A stretch of 64,000 nt of DNA, taken from the NCBI GenBank assembly GCA_902491535.1, contig CABUHS010000005.1, forward strand, positions 43,657 through 107,656. Direction: 5' to 3'. Source of the DNA: an uncultured Eubacteriales bacterium. Its GTDB lineage: Bacteria; Bacillota; Clostridia; Oscillospirales; CAG-272. Shown here piece by piece: positions 27,077 through 35,250 of this stretch (positions are counted from its first letter, which is position 1; each line of letters opens with the position of its first letter). The position numbers were made by a program, and so were the translations under genes. A model generated the notes under the pieces. The model worked only from the letters and a program-made list of their open reading frames with translations. It did no database searches and was not told the DNA's origin.

Positions 27077-28288
27077 TTATTGCTTTATATATGAAATTCT
27101 GCCGTCCGAAACGGTCAGAACACATTCGCCTGTAATTTTTGCTCCGTCGAAAGGCGTTGAACGTCCCATCGAAAGAAAGCTGTCCGGATCGACCTTTGTA
27201 ACACATCCGATATCCCATACGGTAAAATCACCGTCCAAAGGAATTCCGAAACGCTTACGGGGATTTACCGCAAGCAGCTCGATAAGCCTTTCAAGTGTCA
27301 TCACACCCTTGCATACAAGTTCAGTATACAGCAGAGGAAATGCAGTTTCAATACCGACTATCCCGAACGCACTTTTCTCAAGTCCTCTTGCTTTTTCAGC
27401 AGCCGAGTGCGGAGCATGGTCGGTCGCGATCATATCAACGGTACCGTCTGCAATGCCTTCAAGCAGAGCCTCTCTGTCCCTGCGCGAACGCAGCGGCGGA
27501 TTCATCTTAAACCGTCCGTCCTCCTGAAGGTCGTTTTCATCAAGGAGCAGATAATGAGGAGCAGTCTCGCAGCTTATATCAACGCCGTCTGCCTTTGCCT
27601 GTCTTATCAGTGCTACGCTTTCCGCACACGATATATGGCAGACATGATATGCACAGCCGGTCTCTTTCGCAAGCTCTATATCACGACCTATCGGTCCCCA
27701 CTCACTCTCGCTGCATATTCCGCGGTGTCCGTGCAATCTCGCATAGCTTCCGTCGTGTATATATCCGCCGTGAAGCAGTGAATTATCCTCGCAGTGCGCA
27801 ACTATCATACGGCCGAGCGGTTTTGCGCGGAGCATAGCTTCCCGCATAAGTTCACGCGACTGAACGCCTCTGCCGTCGTCCGAAAATGCGATCACATTTC
27901 CGCTCATATTTTCCATATCTGAAAGGATCTCGCCGCGCTGTCCTTTTGTTATTGCTCCGTATGGATATACGCGTATCAGCGCGTCACGGTCTATCAGTTC
28001 TGTCTGCACCGCAAGGCTCTGCACATCGTCAGGAACCGGATTTAAGTTAGGCATGGAGCATACCGCCGTATATCCACCGCGGGCAGCGGCCGCAGTTCCC
28101 GAACGCATCGTTTCTTTATAAGAAAATCCCGGCTCACGAAGATGCACATGCACATCGCAAAAACCGGGAAAAACAGTAAGCTGTGACGAATTATATTTTT
28201 TGGTAGCGGAAAAATAAGAGGAAAGCTCCTGCTCAGAGGGGCGGAACTCGGGAAATGATGAAACTTCAATTATTTTGAATTCAGCCAT
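27077..28288 (-). CDS. pyrC: Dihydroorotase PyrC (class I)
   Basis: Zinc amidohydrolase of 403 residues that cyclises carbamoyl aspartate to dihydroorotate. Metal motifs: PGFCDVHVHLREPGF (HxH and substrate Arg, near residue 40-55), VAHCED, YHVCHIS and IATDHAPHS. The class I (PyrC of Gram-positive) type fits the length and the internal Asp-His pair. It is the first gene of the pyr operon, with GGGAGG 7 bases before the ATG, and is preceded by the attenuator at 28323-28435. Confidence 0.96.
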   Translation of the reverse strand: MAEFKIIEVSSFPEFRPSEQELSSYFSATKKYNSSQLTVFPGFCDVHVHLREPGFSYKETMRSGTAAAARGGYTAVCSMPNLNPVPDDVQSLAVQTELIDRDALIRVYPYGAITKGQRGEILSDMENMSGNVIAFSDDGRGVQSRELMREAMLRAKPLGRMIVAHCEDNSLLHGGYIHDGSYARLHGHRGICSESEWGPIGRDIELAKETGCAYHVCHISCAESVALIRQAKADGVDISCETAPHYLLLDENDLQEDGRFKMNPPLRSRRDREALLEGIADGTVDMIATDHAPHSAAEKARGLEKSAFGIVGIETAFPLLYTELVCKGVMTLERLIELLAVNPRKRFGIPLDGDFTVWDIGCVTKVDPDSFLSMGRSTPFDGAKITGECVLTVSDGRISYIKQ

Positions 28289-28322
28289 TTTTAATCCTCC
28301 CTTGTTTTATAAGGCTTTTCTC

Positions 28323-28348
28323 AAAAAAAGCCTGCCTGTACGGCAAGC
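28323..28348 (-). terminator. pyr leader terminator (attenuator)
   Basis: On the minus strand, GCTTGCC / GGCAGGC (28342-28348 with 28330-28336) with a 5-base loop is followed by seven Ts. It lies between the pyr promoter and pyrC, about 35 bases before the start codon, where a regulated terminator is expected. Confidence 0.8.
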
Positions 28349-28399
28349 AGAATACACAGAAAAATTGGCACAGATATACCGCACCGCTTCCGCTATTAC

Positions 28400-28435
28400 T
28401 TAACCTTGCCGATCTCTCTGTATCGTCTTAAAGAT
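28400..28435 (-). promoter_or_regulatory. Probable PyrR-binding RNA loop in the pyr leader
   Basis: On the minus strand the leader reads CGAT-ACAGAGAG-ATCG, then GGCAAGG and TTAAG, with a CTTTAA partner upstream. The CAGAGAG terminal loop on a short stem resembles the PyrR anti-antiterminator consensus of Bacillus (loop CCAGAGAGG). With uridine nucleotides bound, PyrR would hold this loop and let the downstream terminator form. No pyrR gene is in the window. Confidence 0.6.
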
Positions 28436-28446
28436 CAATTTTCGTA

Positions 28447-28475
28447 ATTGTATCATAAGTTCCGCAGTTTGTCAA
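28447..28475 (-). promoter_or_regulatory. SigmaA promoter of the pyr operon
   Basis: On the minus strand, TTGACA (28470-28475) and TACAAT (28447-28452) are separated by 17 bases, close to consensus. Transcription would start near 28440, giving a leader of about 150 bases with the PyrR-like loop and terminator. Confidence 0.85.
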
Positions 28476-28616
28476 TAGCAGTTTCCGATTTTTTTTGACT
28501 CGTTCCAAGTTTCGACATTTACGACATCGAATCATATCAGCAACCGGTTTATTTAAGGCAAAATGACGGCGGAATCAAACGGTTATTTTCAATTTATATT
28601 ATAACCGCCGTATTTA

Positions 28617-28645
28617 TTGACTTGCCGTGCAAGTTGTGTTAAAAT
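28617..28645 (+). promoter_or_regulatory. SigmaA promoter of the aldo/keto reductase gene
   Basis: TTGACT (28617-28622), a 17-base spacer and TAAAAT (28640-28645) lie about 39 bases upstream of the ATG at 28684. Just upstream, ACGGCGG (28565-28571) and CCGCCGT (28606-28612) form a long inverted repeat between the divergent pyr and reductase promoters. Confidence 0.7.
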
Positions 28646-28683
28646 TATAAAAAATACTCCGAAAGAAAAGGATATGATGCATC

Positions 28684-29712
28684 ATGAAGCAGGTAACACT
28701 CGGAAGCACCGGAATAACCGTTCCGCAGAATGCGTTCGGAGCGCTCCCGATACAGCGCGACGACAAAGATACGGCAGCCAAAATACTCCGCGGAGCATAC
28801 GACGGCGGAATGACATTTTTCGACACGGCGCGCGCCTATTCCGACAGTGAAGAAAAGGTCGGATACGCCCTCTCAGACGTCCGGAAAAATATATTTATTG
28901 CCACCAAGACCGCTGCAGCTGATCCGGAGGAAATGAAAAGACAACTCGAAACGTCTCTGTTAATGCTGAAAACAGATTACATAGACATATATCAGTTTCA
29001 TCAGTCGTCACGGTGCTATGCTCCCGGAGACGGAACCGGAATGTATGAGCAGATGGAAGATTTCAAACGTCAGGGCATGATTCGTCACATCGGAATAACC
29101 TCTCACAAAATCGGAGTTGCCGAAGAATGTATCGAATCCGGACTTTATGAAACACTGCAATTTCCCCTCAGCTATCTGTCCGGAGAACGTGAAACCGATC
29201 TCGTCCGCAAATGTATAGATAAAAATATGGGTTTTATCGCTATGAAAGCACTCGCAGGCGGACTCATAACCAACTCGCGGGCTGCGTTTGCATACATGTC
29301 TCAGTTTGAAAATACTGTTCCGATATGGGGAATACAGAAATATTCAGAGCTTGAGCAGTGGCTTTCCTATATGGATACACCTCCCGTACTTGACAGCACG
29401 CTTCTCGGGGTTATAGAACACGACAAAAAGGAACTCGGCCTCGATTTCTGCCGCGGCTGCGGATACTGTATGCCCTGCCCTCAGGGAATCATGATAAATC
29501 AGTGTGCAAGAATGTCTCTGATGCTCAGACGTGCGCCTTCCGAAGCATGGCTTTCCGATTACTGGCAGCAGGAAATGAAAAAAACAGAAAAATGCACCGG
29601 CTGCGGTGCATGCAAAAAGAAATGTCCGTACGAGCTTGATACTCCCGAACTGCTGAAGAAAAATTACAACGATTACAAAAACGTACTTTCAGGTAAAACG
29701 TGCGTCAGATAA
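28684..29712 (+). CDS. Aldo/keto reductase with C-terminal [4Fe-4S] domain
   Basis: A 342-residue oxidoreductase. The N-terminal AKR TIM barrel (about residues 1-260) begins QVTLGSTGITVPQNAFGALP and carries FFDTARAYSDSEEKVGYAL with the catalytic Asp and Tyr. The C-terminus has two Cys clusters: CRGCGYCMPCPQGI with a later Cys, and CTGCGACKKKCPYELDTP, as in ferredoxin-like modules. Such AKR/ferredoxin fusions are common in anaerobes; substrates are mostly unknown. AAAAGGA precedes the ATG. It stands alone with its own promoter and terminator. Confidence 0.92.
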   Translation: MKQVTLGSTGITVPQNAFGALPIQRDDKDTAAKILRGAYDGGMTFFDTARAYSDSEEKVGYALSDVRKNIFIATKTAAADPEEMKRQLETSLLMLKTDYIDIYQFHQSSRCYAPGDGTGMYEQMEDFKRQGMIRHIGITSHKIGVAEECIESGLYETLQFPLSYLSGERETDLVRKCIDKNMGFIAMKALAGGLITNSRAAFAYMSQFENTVPIWGIQKYSELEQWLSYMDTPPVLDSTLLGVIEHDKKELGLDFCRGCGYCMPCPQGIMINQCARMSLMLRRAPSEAWLSDYWQQEMKKTEKCTGCGACKKKCPYELDTPELLKKNYNDYKNVLSGKTCVR

Positions 29713-29740
29713 AATATTTTATATTACAGTCATAAAAACT

Positions 29741-29795
29741 AAAAACGTATAAGTCAATACTTCTTGAAGCAAAAGCGTTGACTTATACGTTTTTT
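29741..29795. terminator. Bidirectional terminator between the AKR gene and the ABC fusion gene
   Basis: A long perfect stem AAACGTATAAGTCAA / TTGACTTATACGTTT (29743-29757, 29778-29792) with a 20-base loop is flanked by A and T tracts on both sides. It can end both converging transcripts. Confidence 0.85.
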
Positions 29796-29808
29796 ATTTA
29801 AGTACATT

Positions 29809-31269
29809 TCATTCCCTGCGCCCGAGCGAATCCCAATAAAGAATCCGGGCATTCATATCCTCTGCTTCCCTGATATCATGCGTTATTAAAAGTACGGTAT
29901 CCGAGCGCTTGCATACCTCGGACACAATATGTTTTTTCAGCTCGGCATCAAGTCCGCGAAAAGGTTCGTCAAGCAGCAAAAACGCCCGGCGCGAAACAAG
30001 TGCCCTGGCGATAGCAGCCCGCTGACACATACCTCCCGATATCTCGGAAGGAAAAAGCAACTGTGCGGATTCATCTATTCCAAGCGCTGAAAGCACGTCA
30101 TGAGCCTGAGAAAGTGCTTCTTTTCTGTCTGTGAGTCTGAACTCAGGAGATGCATACGCAACATTTTCGATAATGCTCGACCGCGGCAACAGCCTCGGCT
30201 CCTGAAATACGGGCGCACAATCCTTCGGCGAATATCCGGCGGCATGTCCGCCGTCAGGCTTTTCAAGTCCGCACAGTATCCTAAGCACGGTAGTCTTTCC
30301 GCATCCGGAAGGTCCGCTGATTGCCGTAATCCTATGCGCAGGAACAGTAAATGTCAGTCCACCCAGTATTTCACGTTCGCCGAACGATTTATAAAGTCCG
30401 GAAACGGTTATATCGCTTTGCATCATACATGATTCAACTTCGGGTTTCGGAGAAACATCAAATAAAAAATGTTTTTGTTTCTTTCGTCTTGATGAAATAC
30501 CGAGCAGAATATATCCGAGCAATTTCTCTATAAACATGCTCAGAATAATAACCGTCACTGTCCACGCAAAAAGCTCGGAAGTTTCAAGATAAAGTTTCGA
30601 TTCGTAAACATGACGTCCGATTGAACGTTTCGGAATACTGAGAACCTCTGAGGCAATTCCCGATTTCCATGCAAGTCCGAGCGATACAGCCATACCCGAT
30701 GCGATCTGGGAAATGGACGACGGCAGGTACAGCAGAACCAATTTGCATGCAGAAGAAAATCCGTAAACTCTGCACATTTCACGAAGCGAAGGATCAACCG
30801 AACGTATTCCCGAACTTACATGCGACGTCATAACCGGAAATACAATAAGAAATGATATAAACGCAGGAACGCTTTCGCGTCCTATCCACACAAGCGCAAG
30901 AATTATAAAGGAAGCAACCGGAGTTGCCGTAATCACGTCGAGCAGCGGCGTAACTATCGCGGAAAGCACACGGCTGCGGCATATCATCAAGGCCGCAACA
31001 GCCCCAAAGACAACCGCACATATATATCCGAGCATTATCCTTTTCAGCGACGAAAGCGCAGAAAGCCAGAATTCCTCCGTCCGGACAAGCGCAGCAAGGC
31101 TGCGCAGAACGGAGTGCGGAGACGGGAGCAATACTTCCGAATCCACCGCCATACTTGCAGCCTGCCATACAGCTATCCAAAATATAAGCGCGCCGATCCG
31201 TACCGCAAACGTCGTAAAAACACTTCCTTTTCCGTTACGGCTTTCGCCTGCTTTTATTTTTCCGAGCAT
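29809..31269 (-). CDS. Fused ABC permease-ATPase (SsuC-SsuB/TauC-TauB type)
   Basis: A 486-residue protein that joins in one chain two parts that are usually separate. Residues 1-265 form a BPD-type permease with about six membrane helices and an EAA-like loop (MCRVYGFSSACKLVLLYLPS). Residues 280-486 are an ABC ATPase: Walker A GPSGCGKTT (about 318), Q-loop PVFQEPRLLP, signature ISGGMCQRAAIARAL (about 410), Walker B FLLLDEPFRGLD and LITHDIREAE. Together with the lipoprotein 41 bases upstream it forms an importer of the nitrate/sulfonate/taurine/thiamine-precursor class; the substrate is unknown. No frameshift joins the halves. Confidence 0.9.
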   Translation of the reverse strand: MLGKIKAGESRNGKGSVFTTFAVRIGALIFWIAVWQAASMAVDSEVLLPSPHSVLRSLAALVRTEEFWLSALSSLKRIMLGYICAVVFGAVAALMICRSRVLSAIVTPLLDVITATPVASFIILALVWIGRESVPAFISFLIVFPVMTSHVSSGIRSVDPSLREMCRVYGFSSACKLVLLYLPSSISQIASGMAVSLGLAWKSGIASEVLSIPKRSIGRHVYESKLYLETSELFAWTVTVIILSMFIEKLLGYILLGISSRRKKQKHFLFDVSPKPEVESCMMQSDITVSGLYKSFGEREILGGLTFTVPAHRITAISGPSGCGKTTVLRILCGLEKPDGGHAAGYSPKDCAPVFQEPRLLPRSSIIENVAYASPEFRLTDRKEALSQAHDVLSALGIDESAQLLFPSEISGGMCQRAAIARALVSRRAFLLLDEPFRGLDAELKKHIVSEVCKRSDTVLLITHDIREAEDMNARILYWDSLGRRE

Positions 31270-31310
31270 AATCCCAAACCTCGCGCGGAGCTATCCGCCG
31301 TTATACAAAA

Positions 31311-32375
31311 TCAACCGGCTTCGGTTCCGTAGTAAAAATCATCTCCCGGAAGCGAACCTCCGACCGATTTCGGATCTGCGTCGTAAAGCACACGGAGAAA
31401 TCCGGAAAGCTGCTGCTTCATATCGTTTCCGTCGATAAAACAAATATTGCAGTTAGGAAGCGCCTTTTTTGCTACTGCCGCAGACGGCACTATTCCCTGC
31501 GAGAAAATGATCTCCGGAACGTCTTCTGCGCCCGACGTAATATATCCCACCGACTTTCTGTAATCATTTAAAAAGTCTTCGACAACATCCGGATATTTCT
31601 CTGCGAATTCGCGTCTGACAGCAATACATCCCTGAAGCAGACTGCTTTCATCGACTGCAATTTTTCCCCATTCTTCGGTAAGATCAAGAGCTATACGCAA
31701 TCCTTCGCCGCCTTTGCTCAGCGCCGCAGTAACATTCGGTTCGGGAAGCATGCCTATCGCCGCATCACCCGATGCGAGCTTTGCAGCAAGTTCGCTGTGT
31801 TCCGAGAGATATTCTATCTGAATATTCTGCCCCGGTTCGATTCCGTTTTTCCTGAGAATATGATTAAGAATATATTCGGGAGTTGACGCCTGTCCTGTTA
31901 CATAAACAGTCTTTCCGCGCAGATCGGCAACAGAATTTATCTCAGAACCGTTTTCAAGTATATACAGTACCCCTCCGGTATTTACGGCAAGCACCTGTAT
32001 CCCTCCGCCGGTTTTCTGATAAAGCGTCGCAGCCAGATTAGTCGGGATTGCGGCAATATCATACTCTCCGCTTATAAGCGACGGCGCGACCTGATCCGGA
32101 GCGGTAGCAACCGTAAAACTGTATTCTGTCTTTGCCTCATTCATAAGCGAAGCAGCGCCCATTCCCGTAGGTCCTGCAAGTACTGCTATATTGACAGCCC
32201 GTCCGGGTGTTTCCGGACCGTTCTGTGTTTCGGTCTCCGCAGTACCTGTCATACTGTCCTCCGGATTTATATCCCCGCTGCTATTCCCGCAGGACGAAAG
32301 TCCCGCAGCAAGGGATAAAGCAAGCATAACGGCAAAGCTCCGCCCTATTATATTTTTATAATTCTTTACTTTCAT
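31311..32375 (-). CDS. NMT1/SsuA-type substrate-binding lipoprotein
   Basis: A 354-residue extracytoplasmic binding protein. It has a Lys-rich N-terminus, a hydrophobic signal and a lipobox LSSC (after LALSLAAG), then a Ser/Glu/Thr-rich linker. The body has features of NMT1-like proteins: VAVLAGPTGMGAASLMNEA-like N-lobe, DLRGKTVYVTGQASTPEYILNHILR and a C-lobe with EFAEKYPDVVEDFLNDYRKSV. The start at 32375 has GGGAGG 7 bases upstream; the frame extends to 32417 without a site. It sits between the LtaS-like gene and the fused permease-ATPase and is their likely partner. The ligand cannot be told from sequence. Confidence 0.88.
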   Translation of the reverse strand: MKVKNYKNIIGRSFAVMLALSLAAGLSSCGNSSGDINPEDSMTGTAETETQNGPETPGRAVNIAVLAGPTGMGAASLMNEAKTEYSFTVATAPDQVAPSLISGEYDIAAIPTNLAATLYQKTGGGIQVLAVNTGGVLYILENGSEINSVADLRGKTVYVTGQASTPEYILNHILRKNGIEPGQNIQIEYLSEHSELAAKLASGDAAIGMLPEPNVTAALSKGGEGLRIALDLTEEWGKIAVDESSLLQGCIAVRREFAEKYPDVVEDFLNDYRKSVGYITSGAEDVPEIIFSQGIVPSAAVAKKALPNCNICFIDGNDMKQQLSGFLRVLYDADPKSVGGSLPGDDFYYGTEAG

Positions 32376-32397
32376 TTTATTACCTCCCGTATATTTG

Positions 32398-34716
32398 TCA
32401 TCGTCCGCCGGAGACAAAATTATGCCTCCAGTAATACTGGATATTATTTACCTCATCGGCAAGTTTTTTAGTTTTATTATCAAGATCGTCATAGGATACA
32501 CTGTAATCGCCGACTGTGTATCTGCCCGTCGTATGGATCACAGGCAGCGTTTTTTCCGCTTCACGCATGTACTGCATAAAGCTGTTGCCCTTCCATCCGA
32601 AAAGATCAAACATTCTGCTCATAAGATAGTACGGACCGATCTCTCCGCCGTCTCCCCGGAACACATCTCCGAAGATATCCCGCGCAGCGTCGTTTCCCCA
32701 TATAATATACGGCGTTTCATAATAATTTCTGAAGCCTTCCTCATTTGAAAGGTTAATGTTTATTCCGAGCGTATCATATACCGAATTATTGTTCCCCATC
32801 CATGGCATATGATCCCCGAAAAGTACAAGAACGACAGGTTCTTCCGATTCTCTCAGTCCGTCAACAAGCTTTTCAAGTTCGTTATTCGTTTCTTTTATCG
32901 CCTGCAGATAATTATTTATTATAAAATAATCAGACATCGGATAGCCGTTGTTGGCGGCATATTCTTCCTCAAAGAACTGATAGCTGTCCGAATACGGACC
33001 GTGGCACTGATATGTCACATTAAACGAAAAATAGTGTTCTCCTCTGCCGACCGCCTCATTATACAGCTTAAGAATATTAGGCAAAAGATATTTATTGTCC
33101 GCCGCATGCGATCCCGAAAGCTCATAATAGGTATCTTCCTCGAAGTAATAATTTTCAAATCCGAGATATTCATTGACATTAGTACGGTTATAGAACCATC
33201 CGTGACTCGGATGGCTTCCCTCCGCGGTATATCCCTGCTCCGAAAAATATCTTACATACGAATTCGTAGCCCTGCGGAAAGAAGGAAGTTTGGTAAATCC
33301 GGTAAGAAAATTGCGTTCGGTCGTTACGGTTCCTCCGGCAAATATATCGGTAAGAAGATAACCGCTGTAAGACTCGTCCCGCAGCTCGTCAAGATACTCA
33401 TAAACATTGTTTGTCATTTCAACGCTTTCAAACCGCGAAAAATCCGCATAAGCTTCAAGCATTATACCTATTATATTTACCTTCTCATCCTCGGGAATAT
33501 CTTCATATGTGTATTTTCCGAGAATCTCCTCGCACTGAGCAGCGTCATATCCTTCAGGCGGATTATCAAGAGCTTCGTCAACGCTGTGAATAAACGGATA
33601 AAGAAATCCGCGGGATATATACTGATCGGTAGCCGCCCATATATTTATGACCTCCTCATTGCTTGTAGTATCCCAATAGAAGTCATCAAGATAGTACGCA
33701 TAAAACGCATGAACGCTGAATGCGCCGACAAGCACAAGTGCGAGCGGTCTCACATATCTGACTTTTATTCTGAATTCCCCGAAAAGGCGCAGTAAAAGCG
33801 CACCGATAACAAGCACAGCTGCTAAAGTAAACATATCAGAAGTGAATTCAATAGTATACCTTGATGAAATATTCGACGCCTCTGATATATTATATACATC
33901 CTCGAACATGACCGGATCATTTCTCAGCTGAAGCTTGAAATAATTGACAAGCGACAGAACAAAGGTAGATCCTCCCGATAAAAAACAGGCGGCTGATATC
34001 CGGTTAGTAATCAGATACAGAGCAATACAAAGTACAAATACCGGAAGTATATTAAGGACTATTTTATGCGCATCTTTAAAATATGACCAAAACAGAGTGC
34101 CGTCGGAATCATAGCAGTATGATCCGAGATACAGACTTACAATTCCCCAGACAATGCAGAACAAAAGCATAAAGAAAACTTTGCAGAAATACGTAAGGCC
34201 GATATGCGTTATATAATCAGACTTACTGCGGTACTGCCGCGAGCGCTCGGTATATATACGTGTACCCGCCCGTTTCATGATCGGAGAAAGCAGTGTGCCG
34301 TATGCAGTATATCCCTCTTCCTTCACCATCTTCGCAGGTTTAATATAATCCTTAAAGCAGCAGCTTTCGGTATCGTACTCTTCGGCAAGCACGCGGCATC
34401 CCGTCATAGCTTCAACTATCTGCCGCGGATGTTCGCTGACCGCTGTTATATCAGGATCATGAATATATACCTTTCTCCGGGACTTTTCCGAAAATCCTTC
34501 AATCAGCTTATTATTGTCTTTTACGAAACGCAAAAACGACCAGCGTTTCTCAAGGTATTTTCTCTTGCTGAAAATATGAAAATAGAAAAGAATATCCCAA
34601 AGAAGATACGGCAGAAGATATTTATAGAGCTTCGGTACTCTTCTGCGGCAGTATCTGTAAAACGCTTTCTCAGGCTTTCCGAGATACATGCAATTTTCGA
34701 ATATTGCGTATTTCAT
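32398..34716 (-). CDS. LtaS-like phosphoglycerol transferase with degenerate HAD-like N-terminal domain
   Basis: A 772-residue membrane protein. Residues about 185-345 hold five or so membrane helices. The extracellular sulfatase/alkaline-phosphatase-type domain follows, with nucleophile Thr region GGTVTTERNF (about residue 460), CHGPY (about 570) and metal site FGDHMPW (about 635). This is the lipoteichoic-acid synthase family, which moves glycerol phosphate onto surface polymers or lipids. Residues 1-180 resemble a HAD-type phosphatase (YRYCRRRVPKLYKYLLPYLL; VYIHDPDITAVSEHPRQIVE), but the expected DxD near the start is replaced by IFENC, so it is probably inactive. It is first of three genes on this strand, 22 bases before the binding protein. 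Confidence 0.85.
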   Translation of the reverse strand: MKYAIFENCMYLGKPEKAFYRYCRRRVPKLYKYLLPYLLWDILFYFHIFSKRKYLEKRWSFLRFVKDNNKLIEGFSEKSRRKVYIHDPDITAVSEHPRQIVEAMTGCRVLAEEYDTESCCFKDYIKPAKMVKEEGYTAYGTLLSPIMKRAGTRIYTERSRQYRSKSDYITHIGLTYFCKVFFMLLFCIVWGIVSLYLGSYCYDSDGTLFWSYFKDAHKIVLNILPVFVLCIALYLITNRISAACFLSGGSTFVLSLVNYFKLQLRNDPVMFEDVYNISEASNISSRYTIEFTSDMFTLAAVLVIGALLLRLFGEFRIKVRYVRPLALVLVGAFSVHAFYAYYLDDFYWDTTSNEEVINIWAATDQYISRGFLYPFIHSVDEALDNPPEGYDAAQCEEILGKYTYEDIPEDEKVNIIGIMLEAYADFSRFESVEMTNNVYEYLDELRDESYSGYLLTDIFAGGTVTTERNFLTGFTKLPSFRRATNSYVRYFSEQGYTAEGSHPSHGWFYNRTNVNEYLGFENYYFEEDTYYELSGSHAADNKYLLPNILKLYNEAVGRGEHYFSFNVTYQCHGPYSDSYQFFEEEYAANNGYPMSDYFIINNYLQAIKETNNELEKLVDGLRESEEPVVLVLFGDHMPWMGNNNSVYDTLGININLSNEEGFRNYYETPYIIWGNDAARDIFGDVFRGDGGEIGPYYLMSRMFDLFGWKGNSFMQYMREAEKTLPVIHTTGRYTVGDYSVSYDDLDNKTKKLADEVNNIQYYWRHNFVSGGR

Positions 34717-34829
34717 TAAATTCTCCCACGATTTGACATTATATATGCCGTTACTTTTTAATTATACGCCTGATAAAAATAAATGTGCAACTATATTAAA
34801 TAATTAAATTTATAGCATAAAATCGAATA

Positions 34830-34859
34830 ATTTTACCATACAACGCCGCTCCGTGTCAA
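34830..34859 (-). promoter_or_regulatory. SigmaA promoter of the LtaS-like/ABC importer operon
   Basis: On the minus strand, TTGACA (34854-34859), an 18-base spacer and TAAAAT (34830-34835) lie about 110 bases upstream of the start at 34716. They are divergent from the promoter of the ABC exporter pair. The rest of the 534-base intergenic region is AT-rich. Confidence 0.7.
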
Positions 34860-35012
34860 TGATTTTGTAAAAACATGATTCGAAAAAGCGCCAAAACAGA
34901 CTGAAAAACATTAAAAATCTATCTTTAAAAGCAATTGGTCCGATCCGAAACAGCAAAAAAATCCAAAATAACGAATCAACAGATAGTTTATACGATTATT
35001 TGACAAAACGTA

Positions 35013-35041
35013 TTGATTTTTTACAAAAAATATTTTATAAT
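35013..35041 (+). promoter_or_regulatory. SigmaA promoter of the ABC exporter pair
   Basis: TTGATT (35013-35018), a 17-base spacer and TATAAT (35036-35041). The transcript would have a leader of about 200 bases before the ATG at 35251. Confidence 0.7.
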
Positions 35042-35086
35042 ATTTTACAAATACTATATATAAAACAAAATTTATCGTTTGTCAAG

Positions 35087-35145
35087 TACCGCGCAGTGTC
35101 CCGAAAAGCCTTAACCCGCAATTCCCTCAGCGCGGTATTTTTCTC
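35087..35145 (+). terminator. Possible attenuator in the leader of the ABC exporter pair
   Basis: TACCGCGC (35087-35094) pairs perfectly with GCGCGGTA (35130-35137), which is followed by TTTTTCTC. The loop is long (35 bases) and could hold an alternative structure. It lies between the promoter and the first gene, so it would act as a leader attenuator and not as an end-of-gene terminator. Confidence 0.5.
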
Positions 35146-35250
35146 ACTAAAGAAACCTGACGGTAATATTATTCCCCGTATCCGTAATAAAATCCTTTTT
35201 ATTGTATTATCAGTAAAATATCCGGAGCAAAAAAACACAGGGAGGACATC

